Shown: in pieces, positions 36,308-47,045 of the stretch | Layout of the letters: the number at the start of each line of letters is the position of its first letter | Position numbering within the stretch: position 1 is the stretch's first letter | Assembly (NCBI GenBank): GCA_019188255.1 | Contig: JAETXT010000010.1 | Span: 1,612,001 to 1,676,000, forward strand | Direction: 5' to 3' | From: Verticillium longisporum | Lineage: Eukaryota > Ascomycota > Sordariomycetes > Glomerellales > Plectosphaerellaceae | DNA: 64,000 bases | The notes under the pieces: model-generated | Seen by the model: the letters and a program-made list of their open reading frames with translations, nothing else | What the model was told of the DNA's origin: nothing | The model's database searches: none | Position numbers and translations under genes: made by a program

Positions 36308-36935
36308 ATTGAAAGAGGCGCACTGGTGTAATCTGTGTTGACGAGCCGTATAGACATTGCCATTTCGTACGCATTCGTAGTTGACTTATACTGCTATTGG
36401 GGGCCACATCCCGGGGTGCGCGGGTCGTTGGCCGATGGCGCAATCGACGTATTGCGATACATGCGGGAGCATCACGCCATGCCGCAACGTCGGCCTTCGG
36501 TCGGTGTCGATTCTTACAGGCTGATCGTTACGGATCCGAGAGGGGTTCGGGGCTGCTTGATTGATAAGCTTCTGGGAATGTCGGAAGGTGTTGCTCAAAT
36601 GGCGATCCTTTGCCACGAGAATGTCTGGATGGGAGTTGATAGCTGACTCGCACAATCTCCTCGAACAACCAACCCAGAGGGGTAGAAGGGGGAGCCGCAC
36701 TTGGTCTGGGGTTTCATCGAAGTGTTCTGTATAGTATCCGCACCTTCCCATTATGGCTGTAGCGAGGCGATTGGACGACTTGTCATGTGTAAGTCAGGCC
36801 ATCATGCCTCCGTCAAGAAAGACGATGGCCTCTTTGATCAGTAAGGGTTAGCAACGTGGGCTAATAGCATTTAGTCATGAAATGGGCTCTTTTTTGAGTC
36901 TACAGACCATATTCAGTCTACAGACCATATCCAGT
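36308..36935. other. Intergenic region between SsuD-like and UPF0303 genes
   Basis: 628 bases, likely holding the SsuD-like promoter. An 18-base tandem repeat lies at its right end. Confidence 0.55.
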
Positions 36936-36939
36936 CTAC
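36897..36939 (+). repeat. 18-base tandem repeat overlapping a stop codon
   Basis: Two full copies of an 18-base unit (AGTCTACAGACCATATTC and the variant ending CC) at 36897-36914 and 36915-36932, plus a partial third copy AGTCTAC. The stop codon of the UPF0303 gene (36936-36938 on the minus strand) lies in the third copy. Confidence 0.9.
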
Positions 36940-37515
36940 TTTTTCGCTTCCAGGAAAGCTTGCAAGGACTCAACAATAACCTGGTGATCATCCTCCTGTG
37001 CCAGCCCGCTCACAACGATTGCGCCAATCGGCCCCTCGACCCCGTGGACACGGACAGGAAAGCCACCACCATGAATGGCATAGTCACCAGCTGTCTCTCC
37101 CAGTTGGAAACGAGCCTTGAAGGTCTCCTCGTTGCCCGTGTCAAAGAGGTTATGGCCCGCCCAGGAGCTCCATCCAAATCTCAGGACAAAATTCCGCTTG
37201 CGGGCAACCCAGTTGTCGTTCTCCGGCACAGTCCCTGGTCTTGAGGCGGCATGAAACAGCAGCTGCTTGTTGTTCGCGAGGGTAATGTTGATCACTGCCG
37301 CCTGCTCCGCGACTTCTCTCAGTCGGTTCCGGATCAAGACACCGATCTCAAAGGCATCTTCAGCGGTAAAGTGAGGCAGCGTCAGGGATTTCTCCTGAGC
37401 TGTGATCTCGGCAAACTGTTACTGTAAGCAGGAAGAAAGCTAATGGAGACCACCACAGAGCTATGGGACTCAGGCTCACAGTTGTCGGCGGCGTGCCGAG
37501 CGGCTTGACTGTCAT
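36936..37515 (-). CDS. UPF0303 / haem-degrading-domain protein (YBR137W-like)
   Basis: Two exons on the minus strand, 37480-37515 and 36936-37415, giving 171 residues. Matches the UPF0303 branch of the haem-degrading-domain fold (relatives: bacterial HbpS/GlcG and yeast Ybr137w). Seen motifs are FTAEDAFEIGVLIRNRLREVAEQ, then VINITLANNKQLLFHAA, NDNWVARKRNFVLRFGWSSW, and the glycine-rich DYAIHGGGFPVRVHGVEGPIGAIVVSGL. The first exon gives MTVKPLGTPPTT; donor GTGAGC and acceptor TAACAG join PTT|FAEITAQE. A second AG six bases upstream of that acceptor would bring a TAA stop codon into frame. Whether this protein binds haem cannot be told from sequence. The tail QVIVESLQAFLEAKK ends inside a small tandem repeat, so the C-terminus could vary between strains. 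Confidence 0.9.
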
Positions 37516-38825
37516 GGTGGCGCCTTGGGGATTATGATGAGAGAACAGTGGAGGACGGGTGAGAGAGGGCGATTGCTATTACCGACAGCGAGAATGGGTG
37601 TCGCGAGTCAATCAGTGAAGTTGAACCTGTCGAAGGTCCCTTTTGCTCTTATATTCCTTCTTCATCCTGCACAATTCAGTACCCCGAAACTCCCCGGACG
37701 TTCACTACGAAGTCATCATCGCGGGTTCATCAGTGCGCTGGCTGTCGTGTTTCTCCGAGACCCCGCCATTCCAGGATGATACTCCGATAAGGGATCTGAT
37801 ACCTCAAGTGATCGACTGTCCCGAGACTCCGCGGTATCACAAGGTACTGCAGATGGACCAGCCAAAGGCTTGATAAATATTTCGTTCCATCTCTTATAAA
37901 ATTCAAGCTGACCTGCCACGAATTACTTACATAAGGTACCTAGTTACAGGTGCAAAAGAACCTCAGGAGGTGCAGCATTGTGCCTGTAAACGGGGTCATC
38001 CAGGCTCCAATTCGAGTGCTTGCATCATCTCTGCATCATGTAAGTCAAGATGCTAGTCAAACTGTTTGAGAAAGGTGTTGTGACTTGTTTCTGTTGATAT
38101 GGGATGCAAAACCTCGTGAAGCTACCTACTCTGCAACCTCTGCACTGACTCACTCAGGCCATTGTCTGCAGGGCGCCCCAACAGCCCAGGTCATTATGGT
38201 GCGTCGGTGCAGGTTGTGGAATAAAGAGATGTGAGCCCTTGTTACAAGCGGGCTGTAAGTAAAGACTTCGCTGTGACCGAACTAAAAAGAAAACCTGACT
38301 TGTACGGCCCTGCCAGAAGTCGTTCATGCCTGCCCTGACCGGAGGTTCTTTCCACGATAGCTTCAGAGACGCACTGGGGTGGTTCCTGCCAAATATAACC
38401 TACCTATACTACCTGGGCCCCGACTTTCCCTTCTACACCTACCTAAGGTAGTTATCTACACCTACAAGAACTTCTCATGTCAATGCAGACACGACGACAG
38501 CATCCTTGAAGTGTGACCGAAAGCTCCTCGTCCCAGTGGACCATATTTTGGCACCCCTCACTTGGAGTATGCGTTGGATTCGATTACATCCATGCCTCAA
38601 CGCCCCTTCGTTAACTTTCATCCACAGGTCAGTTCCTTACTTCGGTTTTACTGAGTTCTTCTGCTTCGTTGTCCGCTTTCTCCCCTGTTTCCTCATCTAC
38701 TCGGACGCAAACTGACCTGTGCTAGAGGAACGGCCTAACTTTCACTCCGCCGACAATTTCTCTTCAAGGCACTGTCCGTTCTTACAGAGCGGGCATCAAG
38801 CTATCGATTTGACGACCTTGGCGAC
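37516..38825. other. Intergenic region, divergent promoters
   Basis: 1.3 kb between a minus-strand and a plus-strand gene. Contains clustered ACCTACCT/CCTAAGGTA elements around 38.40-38.47 kb. No gene supported. Confidence 0.55.
38440..38450. promoter_or_regulatory. TACCTAAGGTA near-palindrome
   Basis: Exact copy of the 11-base motif seen at 25395 and 56754. Here it sits among further ACCTA repeats 380 bases before the next start codon. Confidence 0.5.
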
Positions 38826-40625
38826 ATGAGCTCTTTCAAGATCCCGATCAGAGCCTCAGGTGCCATGGGAGATACGACTCACGCCAAGGTATCTGGCGTC
38901 GGAAACGCCACGATGAACGATGACTCTGACCCCAAAGCCCAGCAAGACGACGACTCTGTTGAACGCGTTGACATGGCCGGTATCCCTATCCACGAACCTC
39001 AACCACTACCTACACTCGAATTCGCTACAGAAGACGGATCTATCAGCAGCGACGACGCATATGCCTCTTGTGTTGGCGAAGGCTCCGACGGCGTTGCACC
39101 TCCGACTCCTACCAACAAGCCATCCATCGATGGTCTCGATAATGACGGGTCGCAAAGCTCTGTTGGCGAAGTCAGCTCAAAGAGTGGAACACGAGTCGTC
39201 TCACTTGCTGAAGTCGACCCCAGCTTTGCCGCACATAGCATTCCCGAAGGTGCTCTGAGCGACGGCATTTCAGAAGACGGGTTATCAGATACGACCGCCG
39301 ATGACACGGCTTCGAGCAACGCAGACGACTCCAGTCTTGTGGTACTCCAAAAGATCGACTCATACACCGGCCATTCTCGAGCTGACAGCGTGTGTAATAT
39401 TGCTCAGGCAAACGACCTGCACGCCAACAAAGATAGTAATCACTACTTGGGAAAAGCCCCTTACGAGATCAACACTGTAGAGGACAGTGCAATCGATGGC
39501 TCGTCTCATGAGAATGGGACTGACAGCTGGTTATCCGATAACGATGCCTTCAGAAACAACACTTGGCACTTTGGCGAGGAAGACGTTGATGAACCTGCTC
39601 CGGAGATTCGTAGCAAGAAGCCCGATCCCATTTGGAAGCAGTATCCTCAAGCCCAGTACCCTCGATTCGACATGGCCCTCAATCCGACTGGCTGCGATGG
39701 TACAGAAGCAACCTTGGCCTCGAGAGCCTACCCGATGCCGAGTCCCGGCAGCTTGGTCGACCGCCAGGTCTGGGTCATTGTTTCGAGCGAGTTTTCTCAG
39801 GCTGCTGGTGAAGGAGAAGACGATGATGAATCCAGTGTCGAGTACTTCAACCAAAGTTGGAGCCTTGATGAGTCTTCTCGACGTGGCGACTCTGTCGTTT
39901 ACTGCCATTCTTACGACGGGCCAATGGAAGCCGCCGACTATGCCCTCTTGGGCCCTCTCGTCGAGCGCGGTCGTAACATAGAGCTCGACCAAATCTACCG
40001 AAGGGGTGTCGTGTTGCTCAAGAAAAGCCAACGCAAGGCATTCGCCTTCTCCTTCAGTGACTGCAGACCAGGCAAGGCCAAAACGTTCTATGGTTGGATC
40101 CCCCGATGGCGTATTCCGAGGCTTGTGTGCATGGGCTGGGGCGGCTTTACCCCTGCCATTCTCCATCGCCAGTTTCGTGGGAGCAAGATAGATGGCAAGG
40201 AGTTGGGCAACTGGAACCCGGTTGCACCTAAGCGATCATCATCATACGGCACGACCTTTGTCAGTGATCGAAAATCGACATTCAGCCTCCTGGTGCGGTT
40301 CAAGTCGGAGCGCGAGGAAGCTGAGCGCAAAGGAGTCACCGAGATTGCAAAGCAATATCGCAAGGCCGTTGCTGCCGAACAGTGCAGGTGGGATGTGCAC
40401 ACCACCAATGATTTCTGGCCGATCATAGTCCCTCCCCACCTTCGAGGAAAGACCGACCAGGTCGTTGTCGAGGTGCCTCAAGTTGTGGATGACGAGAGCA
40501 TGGATGCGAAGCTGTGTACCAAGGATGTCGAGCAGTCCGTCGCGTTTGGGGGCGGAGGACAGGATGGATATGTATCACTTGTCCCGGCTGGCTGCTGTCA
40601 ACGGACCTGTTTCATACGCTGCTGA
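38826..40625 (+). CDS. Unrecognised acidic protein, 599 residues
   Basis: Single open frame starting at ATG 38826 (MSSFKIPIRASGAMGD). I recognise no family. Residues 1-about 280 are acidic, Ser/Asp-rich and probably disordered. Residues about 285-550 look folded: DRQVWVIVSSEFSQ, then a DSVVYCHSYDGPMEAADYALLG segment, IELDQIYRRGVVLLKKSQRKAFAFSFSDC, a Trp/aromatic patch FYGWIPRWRIPRLVCMGWGG, and a charged helix KSEREEAERKGVTEIAKQYRKAV. No signal peptide, membrane helix or zinc motif is seen. The last residues (VPAGCCQRTCFIRC) are Cys-rich and odd; the true end may lie in another exon. Codon use resembles real genes more than flanking DNA. Could be a lineage-restricted protein. Confidence 0.75.
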   Translation: MSSFKIPIRASGAMGDTTHAKVSGVGNATMNDDSDPKAQQDDDSVERVDMAGIPIHEPQPLPTLEFATEDGSISSDDAYASCVGEGSDGVAPPTPTNKPSIDGLDNDGSQSSVGEVSSKSGTRVVSLAEVDPSFAAHSIPEGALSDGISEDGLSDTTADDTASSNADDSSLVVLQKIDSYTGHSRADSVCNIAQANDLHANKDSNHYLGKAPYEINTVEDSAIDGSSHENGTDSWLSDNDAFRNNTWHFGEEDVDEPAPEIRSKKPDPIWKQYPQAQYPRFDMALNPTGCDGTEATLASRAYPMPSPGSLVDRQVWVIVSSEFSQAAGEGEDDDESSVEYFNQSWSLDESSRRGDSVVYCHSYDGPMEAADYALLGPLVERGRNIELDQIYRRGVVLLKKSQRKAFAFSFSDCRPGKAKTFYGWIPRWRIPRLVCMGWGGFTPAILHRQFRGSKIDGKELGNWNPVAPKRSSSYGTTFVSDRKSTFSLLVRFKSEREEAERKGVTEIAKQYRKAVAAEQCRWDVHTTNDFWPIIVPPHLRGKTDQVVVEVPQVVDDESMDAKLCTKDVEQSVAFGGGGQDGYVSLVPAGCCQRTCFIRC

Positions 40626-41419
40626 AGAAGACAGCGAACGTGGAGGAAGCTTGATGGAATACTGATCAAGTCATGGCTAGCAATGAACACATGGACGGGG
40701 AAGAGTGAGGCGGTAAGCAATACATGTCAACCAGCAAGCTACCGAGACAGACAAAGTAGCACAAACCATTGAGTTCATAGATGACAACACGCTTCAATAC
40801 GTGGATGCCGTAATCAGTGCTCGCCCGGCCGTCGGGTGGAGACAGACAGTGACACTGGAACCTAGGTGTGCAGTGCTCCATGCGGGGCCCATCAGGCTGC
40901 AGCAGCGTCACGTAGCGCCCAGGCCGGCGCTCAGTCCAGGGTCCAGATGGGGAGAGGTCCCGCGCACTTGCCGTCCCGTCATCAGTCATTCCTAGTCATT
41001 CAGTCATGCGGATTGGGTGCACTGGCACCACTGGCGTATTGGCTCACCGACCTGTTTCCGGCAATCGGTCACTCGCCATCCTTCATCTCTCTTCCTCCAA
41101 CTGTCTATCCGAACCTCATGACCCTCGATTGAAACTGGTGACAGCACGGCCACCGGACCGCAGCTTTCCCTGCTCCAACAATACATACTCTTCCTGCGTC
41201 TTGTTTTCGTTGTTGAACTCTCGCTATCGCATCCCAATGCATCCAGAGGCCGTACCGCCATCACCTTTGTTATCGCTAGGCAGCTCCCCTCCTCCAGCCT
41301 TATCTGCCTGGACTCCCAACCACCACCCCGAAGTCGACTCTGGCCCATTCGAAGGCACACTTGAAAGCAAACAACGCTCGTGTTCCAGAGGGGAGGTGGT
41401 CCCCGGAGTTTGGAGCACC
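40626..41419. other. Intergenic region upstream of the PNS1-like gene
   Basis: About 800 bases; promoter and leader of the transporter. The region 41.04-41.42 kb is pyrimidine-rich. Nothing else recognised. Confidence 0.55.
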
Positions 41420-43761
41420 ATGTTTTCGGAATGTGAGGACCTCCCGCCGTGACCTCTTATCACTGTTAGACGTTGCTCTGACGTTGTCGGGCAGATGCCT
41501 CGCGCTTCCTGGCGCAGTCGCAGAGTAGGATATCCAATTTCGGTGGGCAGCTCGACAACGGCGACAGCCCGCCTCGACAGCCCTTCGACCGGAACGCGCG
41601 ATCGACACGAAACCCTGGCGGCCGCTCCTTTCTCGGTAGGGGGTACACCGGCAATCCCTACGTTGCCGGCGGCTCACGGTTCGGGCAGTTGGGCTTCGCT
41701 TCCCGCATGTCCGTGGCCCGCGAGGATGCACCGCTCTTCCATAGCACGCTGAACGAGTACCGGGAAGATGACGACGAGGATGAGCGCGACAGGGATGCGG
41801 CCGACTTATTTGCACTGCAGAGGTCCCGTCGTGTGGCCGCTGCGAGCAAGCTTGCCGAGAGCACGGAGACGGATCCGGACGCGAGCCGCGGCTCGCTCGA
41901 CCAGAGCAACGAAGGCAGCCACAGCCGACGATATCAAGATCGGAGCATAAGGAGGGGCATTCGCAGCAGCTGGAACGGCACACGGAGTTTCAGCGGGCGT
42001 GGCAGGGGTCAAGGAGCCATCGACGAAGAGGCGGAAGATGTGCAACGAGATACGGCCGACCGGGACAGCAACCACAGCTCCGAAGGAAACCCGAAAATGG
42101 TCGACGTCGGATTAGAGTCCCAGACGGAGTACGACGATCCCCCAGCGTCGCTGACGGGCGAGCTGGAAGACGACAATAGCCCACCCGCCTTCCAGAAGTT
42201 CCAGGGCAAGGCGGATCGGAACAAGTTCATGCTTCGTAGGGAGTCAACCATCGAGTCCGAGTACGACGAGGAACAGGAAGCCGAGGCGGAGAGCCAGGTG
42301 ATGCCAGCCACTGTACCACTAGCCGAGGGCGAGGTATTCAAGTACGACCCCTTCTTCGCCTGGGCGTTTCTCATTCTCCTTGCGGCCCTGCTTTCGACGT
42401 TTGTGCTGGTGTGGCTGCATACGTCTACACGCAAGGGCATGGGTGACACGATTTACACAACACTACACGCATCCTTCCACATGCTGGCAGTCGATACTCT
42501 GATCTCGGTCATTGTGGCGCTTTTCTGGCTTGCGGCTCTGCGGTCCTTCGCCCGGCCCCTTGCGGGCCTCGTCGTTGTTGCCGTCCCTGTCATCATGGGC
42601 ACCTTTGCGCTTTATGCGTTCGTGTCGAGCTTCAAGGGCTCGACGCATGGGGCGAGCTTCCAGGACCGCGCACTGCGGTGGGCCTCTCTGGTGCCAGCTG
42701 TGAGCTGTGTCGTCTGGGTCTTCCTCGTCATCAAAGCTCGTCACAGCATCAGGCAGGCGGTAGATATTCTCGAATTCGCGAGCCGCATCCTGGCGGCCAA
42801 CTCGGCTCTTCTCGTCCTGGGCTTTGCCTGTCTGGCGTTGATTGTGGTGTGGACCTGGATCTGGATGGGCATGTTCACGCGCATTTTCCTCGGGGGCTAC
42901 TTCTCCAAGAGCCTCGCACGGTTTGTCATCCGGGTCTCCAGCTGGTGGCTCGGCGTCTGGTTCATTCTCATGTACATGTGGACAGTCGGCGTCATCAACT
43001 CGGTGCAGCGAGCGACAACAGCGGCGACAGTATCGCAGTGGTACTTTCACCGCATGGCGGCGCCTGCGCCGTCATCCAACGACATTGTCATGGCTGCTAT
43101 GGGACACGCTTTGACCACGATATTCGGCAGCATCTGCGAGCAGACGTTCCTGGCCTTGATGATCCGGGCCCCTCTGCTTGTTCTTCCCAGGAGCCTGTCG
43201 AACATCATTGAAGCCATCAGCTCACGGATCATCCCCACACCCATCGCTGCCTTGACAAACCCCCTGACTATTACATACGGCGCTATACACTCACAGAACC
43301 TGCAAGCGGCTGCGCGTGGTCTCAGTCGCATGGAATTCCTGTCGCCGGGGCGCCCGACGACGACTCTGACGCCACACGTCTTCACGTCGTCTCTGCGCGG
43401 TGCCAGGTCGCCCACGCTGCCGTACCGGCTGGCGAAGGTGCTCCTCTACGCCCCCGCTTCATCATGGCTACGTCGCTCGGGTTCGCGGGCTGGGTCATGA
43501 CGGCGGAGCAGGTGCGGATCGGGGCGTCGGTCGGCATGGGAACCCGCGGGGCGGCGCTTTTCCTACCCTGTCGGCATCGTCGCCAGCTTCATCGGCTTCT
43601 CGGTCATGGGCGCCATGGAGAACATACTTAGCGGTATCGTGGACGCGGCCATCATCTGCTACGGCAGCGAGAAGCTCATGCGGAACGGGAGTGGCGGGTA
43701 TTGCATGGAAGCGGCGTATCTCTTTGGGGAGAGGCGTCGTGATGACCGGGATTTGCCTTGA
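41420..43761 (+). CDS. PNS1: Pns1/choline transporter-like (SLC44) protein with two apparent frameshifts
   Basis: Multi-pass protein of the CTL/SLC44 family. The first exon is tiny: 41420-41432 (ATG TTT TCG GAA T), donor GTGAGG, acceptor GGGCAG before 41495, giving MFSEYASRFLAQSQSRISNF, a start I know from fungal homologues. Residues 1-about 300 are hydrophilic and acidic. From about 42340 there are ten or more hydrophobic helices (FAWAFLILLAALLSTFVLVWL; ALIVVWTWIWMGMFTRIFLGG). The frame breaks at the C run 43451-43455: after RLAKVLLYA the homologous RFIMATSLGFAGWVMTAEQ runs one frame over, and the original frame returns near 43557-43561 (YPVGIVASFIGFSVMGAME). The two indels cancel; total length stays divisible by three (about 759 residues). 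The C-terminus is CMEAAYLFGERRRDDRDLP. Choline transport by fungal members is not well established. Confidence 0.88.
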
Positions 43762-44360
43762 CCAGGAAACTGTTTTCTGCGTCTCCTTCTGTTCCTGTTA
43801 TTTTATTTTATTTTTTTCTTCCTTGTCAGTGTCCGTATTGGCGTTGGATTGGGACGGGAATCGGGACGTCGTCTTGTCGACTATGGACCTCAGCGCTCGA
43901 GAACGGGTGTGCTTTTTGGTGTTACTGAGTACCGGCAGCGAAACGCATCTAGATGGAATGCAAGTTTGAACTCGTCATGGATTTGGTGTCTATTTGATTT
44001 TTGCTGTCGCATTGTTCCCTTGGGCTCAACGACTACATGTGGTAAGTGCTGATGCGAATGATGTGCAGGATCAAGAAAAGCACGCTGGTTAGCACCACCA
44101 CTTGGGACTACTTGGCAATGAGCTTAATGCTGGTGCTTAGAGCAGAAGGACCAGTGACGAGGCCAGCCAAGGAGTCCACCGAGAGGGGCTGGGTTTCCTG
44201 CGTCGAGGAGGGGCTGCTCGGAGATCAACCGAGCCAGGCACATGAACGATACGATGGGTCGAGTTCAGCTTCACGCCAAAAAGTGGTCTGCAGAATGGGG
44301 GACGTTCTGGAAAGAAGCGAGTGAGGCTCTGCTCTGGGATTCCCTACGACGGAGTACAGG

Positions 44361-44390
44361 ACAATGGTCCGAAGGACAATGGTCCGAAGT
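44361..44390 (+). repeat. 15-base tandem duplication
   Basis: Unit ACAATGGTCCGAAGG, repeated once directly with only the last base changed. Confidence 0.85.
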
Positions 44391-44977
44391 GCAGTTTCCA
44401 TGGGCTGCGCCACCCCAGCTTGCGCAGCGCTTCCCACTTCCCACTTCCCACCACCTCCCTCCTGCGTCCCGGGCGGCGGATGAATCGAGATGGGATCCCG
44501 CCTTCACTGGGCGAGAGGAGCGCACAGTGGCCATGGTGCTTGGGGGGGGGAAGCAAACCGTCGAGTGTTGGTAAAGGGACAGAAGGGAGGAAGGCCAAGG
44601 CTAGTGAGGAGGTGTTTTCACTTGGCGGGCACGCGGGAGGGGGGTGAGAAGAGCCAGGCTGGGCCACGAGGATGCAACTGATTCGGGGGCACACCGCTTC
44701 TGGTTGGCAGGTAGGTGACGGAACAAAAGACGCTGCCTTCCTCTTCAGATGGGATTGCCACATGACGATGACCAGCAGAGACGAGGAGGGGGGAAAAGCT
44801 GAGGCCCGAAGCTTGCCCTGGTCACGATGTCATCGTTCATCGTTGGAGGCCTGCACCAGCCACACCATGGCCCTGCGTGTCTGGGTGCCCTGCTCGCCCT
44901 ACAGCATGCGTGGGCCGAGGGTCGCTTTTCGCAGGGCAACTTTTAGGGGGCATGAGCTGCCCTGGAGCGATGGGGTC

Positions 44978-45005
44978 CAGCGTGCAGCGTGCAGCGCGCA
45001 GCGTG
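44978..45005 (+). repeat. CAGCGTG tandem repeat, four copies
   Basis: Three copies of CAGCGTG and one CAGCGCG in direct succession in noncoding DNA. Confidence 0.85.
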
Positions 45006-45297
45006 CAGCAGCTACCTTGGGGGCTGGAGGGCGCGGCGGGCGTGGCGACAAGGGTCCCGACGATGCGACAGTGCGCCATCGCTCGCCGGGGGGTCTGGGC
45101 GGTGGATGCGCATTGGCCGCGGCTCGACGATAGCGGGGTGTCTCCGACGCAATGAGGGGCAAAACGAAGGCCAAACTTGACGCACAAGGTGTAAGGTGAC
45201 TTCTCAGTCGGCAACCGCATTCCGAGCCTGGAGCTTCCCTACTGCTCGGCCTAGGTAGGGACCCAGGCGCGGCGGAAGTAGGTAGTCCACTTCACTC

Positions 45298-45309
45298 TAC
45301 CTGCAGGTA
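45298..45309. promoter_or_regulatory. TACCTGCAGGTA palindrome
   Basis: Perfect 12-base palindrome with TACCT/AGGTA arms, 200 bases before the WW gene start. Related in form to the other TACCT/AGGTA elements of the window. Confidence 0.5.
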
Positions 45310-45509
45310 GCGCCTGAGTGCTAAAAGTCCGGGGGTTTCGTCATCTGCGTTTCCGCGACTCTTTCCCCCCTCTTTCTCTGGCATCATTGTCAACGCACCA
45401 CGTCAACCACGGTTGCGCCAGGTCATTACATTGCGCATTCTCGTCCTCAATTTGCAATCACGATATCCGATTCTCACGTTCAGAAACCCTGTCACCTCTG
45501 GACCCCCAC

Positions 45510-46520
45510 ATGGCCGATTTCGAAGCGCCCTCGGGGCCTCCCCCTCCCGAGCTTCCGCCTGGCTGGACGGCGCGCTGGAACACACAGTACAACGCCTGGT
45601 GAGTAGTGACGAGCCTCGCAGCTCCTCTTTCACCTGCCTGCGCCTCTCGCAACATCAGATTAGACAAGACAGTTTCACTAACATTTCCAGGTTCTACGTC
45701 AATCTCCACACCAAACAGTCCCAATGGGAAAAGCCCACCGAGCCGGCGCTGCCGCCCCAGAACGACACCCCAGATGGCCCCCCTCCCGGATACGCCCCTC
45801 GCCCCGGTGACAACCCATCTACACCCTCCGATGTAAAGCAAAACCCCTATACGCAGGCTTCCGCCAGCCCCCAGCCCGGCGCCAGCTCCTCTCAGCCTCC
45901 CCCTGCCCAGGCCGCCGGCCCGCCTCAGCAGCAGCAGCAGAGTGACACGCGCGGCAGCTTCCCCCAGCAGCTACCCCCGCGTCCCGAAGAGCGCGGCAAG
46001 AGCAGCGGCGGCGGCCTCATGGGCAAGCTCTTGGGCAAAGTCAAGGGCAGCAGTGGTGGCGGTCATATGCCCCAGGGCGGCTATCCCGGCCACGGCTACG
46101 GCGGCCAGCCGCAGCAGCAGTATGGTGGTTATCCCCAGCAGGGCGGCTACCCGCCTCAGCAGCAGTACGGAGGATACCCGCCCCAGCAGCATTATGGCGG
46201 CTACCCGCCCCAGCAGCAGTATGGCGGTTACCCCCCTCAGCAGGGCTATCCCATGCACGGCGGCGGCTACCCCGGCTATCAGCAAGCCGGCGGCAGGAGA
46301 CCAGGTGGTGGCGGCGGCATGGGCATGGCGGGTGGCATGATGCTCGGTGCCGGTGCCGGTATGCTCGGTGGTGCCATGCTGGCGAACAGCTTCAACGACT
46401 CGCAGGACGAGGCGTATCCGGACGGATACGGTAAGGTCCCCCACCAACAATGTACAACACCCAGGTGCTAATCGTGCTGCAGAGGACGGTATGGATGACG
46501 GTGGTGACTTTGGCGAGTAA
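45510..46520 (+). CDS. WW-domain protein with GGYPPQQ-type repeats
   Basis: Three exons, 45510-45598, 45691-46430 and 46483-46520, giving 288 residues. The WW domain (residues about 12-46, [31 protein letters not shown]) has both tryptophans and the closing proline, and is split by intron 1 inside the Trp codon; WW domains bind Pro-rich peptides. Residues about 50-140 are Pro/Gln/Ser-rich. [16 protein letters not shown] is a short amphipathic, basic stretch. Residues about 160-225 repeat YGGYPPQQ units, then a Gly/Met-rich hydrophobic stretch ([24 protein letters not shown]) precedes an acidic tail ending DDGGDFGE. Introns have donors GTGAGT and GTAAGG, with a CACTAAC branch in intron 1. The Tyr/Gln/Gly-rich repeats suggest condensate-forming behaviour, an inference. 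Function unknown. Confidence 0.9.
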
Positions 46521-47045
46521 ACGATGCGCCAAAGACGACAGGCAGGCGTAGTAGTTGAAGTTGGGCTGATGTTGGATATTTGATTTTCGCGTGGATGGAC
46601 TGGTCGACTGCTTTGAGGTGTATGTGCGCGGCATGGCGCAACCGCTATCAGCTCTGTCCAAGTTGACAATTGGGTTCCTTCGCATTTGCTTCCATTTACA
46701 AGTGTACGGCCGGATATGAATTTTGATTACAAGGGCTCCTCTCAATGATCCGTCCTAGGCATAACTGTCCTGTGAATAATGTCACTGCAAGCCGTGTCTA
46801 GTGCGCAGGACCCCGTCCGGCAGCGTACCGTCGCCCCAGCCATTTCCGTCTCCCCTTTGTTGCTTGCTTCGTGTACAGATTCGTCAGACATGTCGCATTC
46901 TCGATATTCGCCTGCGAACGGCTGTCGACCATGATGGTGCGTTCCCCCGTGACCTTGCTTTACCTCTTTCCGTTCTTCTTTCCAGAGCCCGAAGCGGCGC
47001 CAGAGCCAGAGCTGGAGCCCCGCCCGCGAGCAAGCCCGCGACGTC
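46521..47045. other. Convergent 3' intergenic region WW gene/EMC7
   Basis: 525 bases with the two 3' UTRs; no element recognised. Confidence 0.55.

Larger units (their letters stand above)
43762..45509. other. Intergenic region PNS1/WW gene
   Basis: 1.7 kb, no gene supported. Contains a 15-base duplication at 44361-44390, a 7-base repeat at 44978-45005 and a 12-base palindrome at 45298-45309 near the WW gene promoter. Confidence 0.55.
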
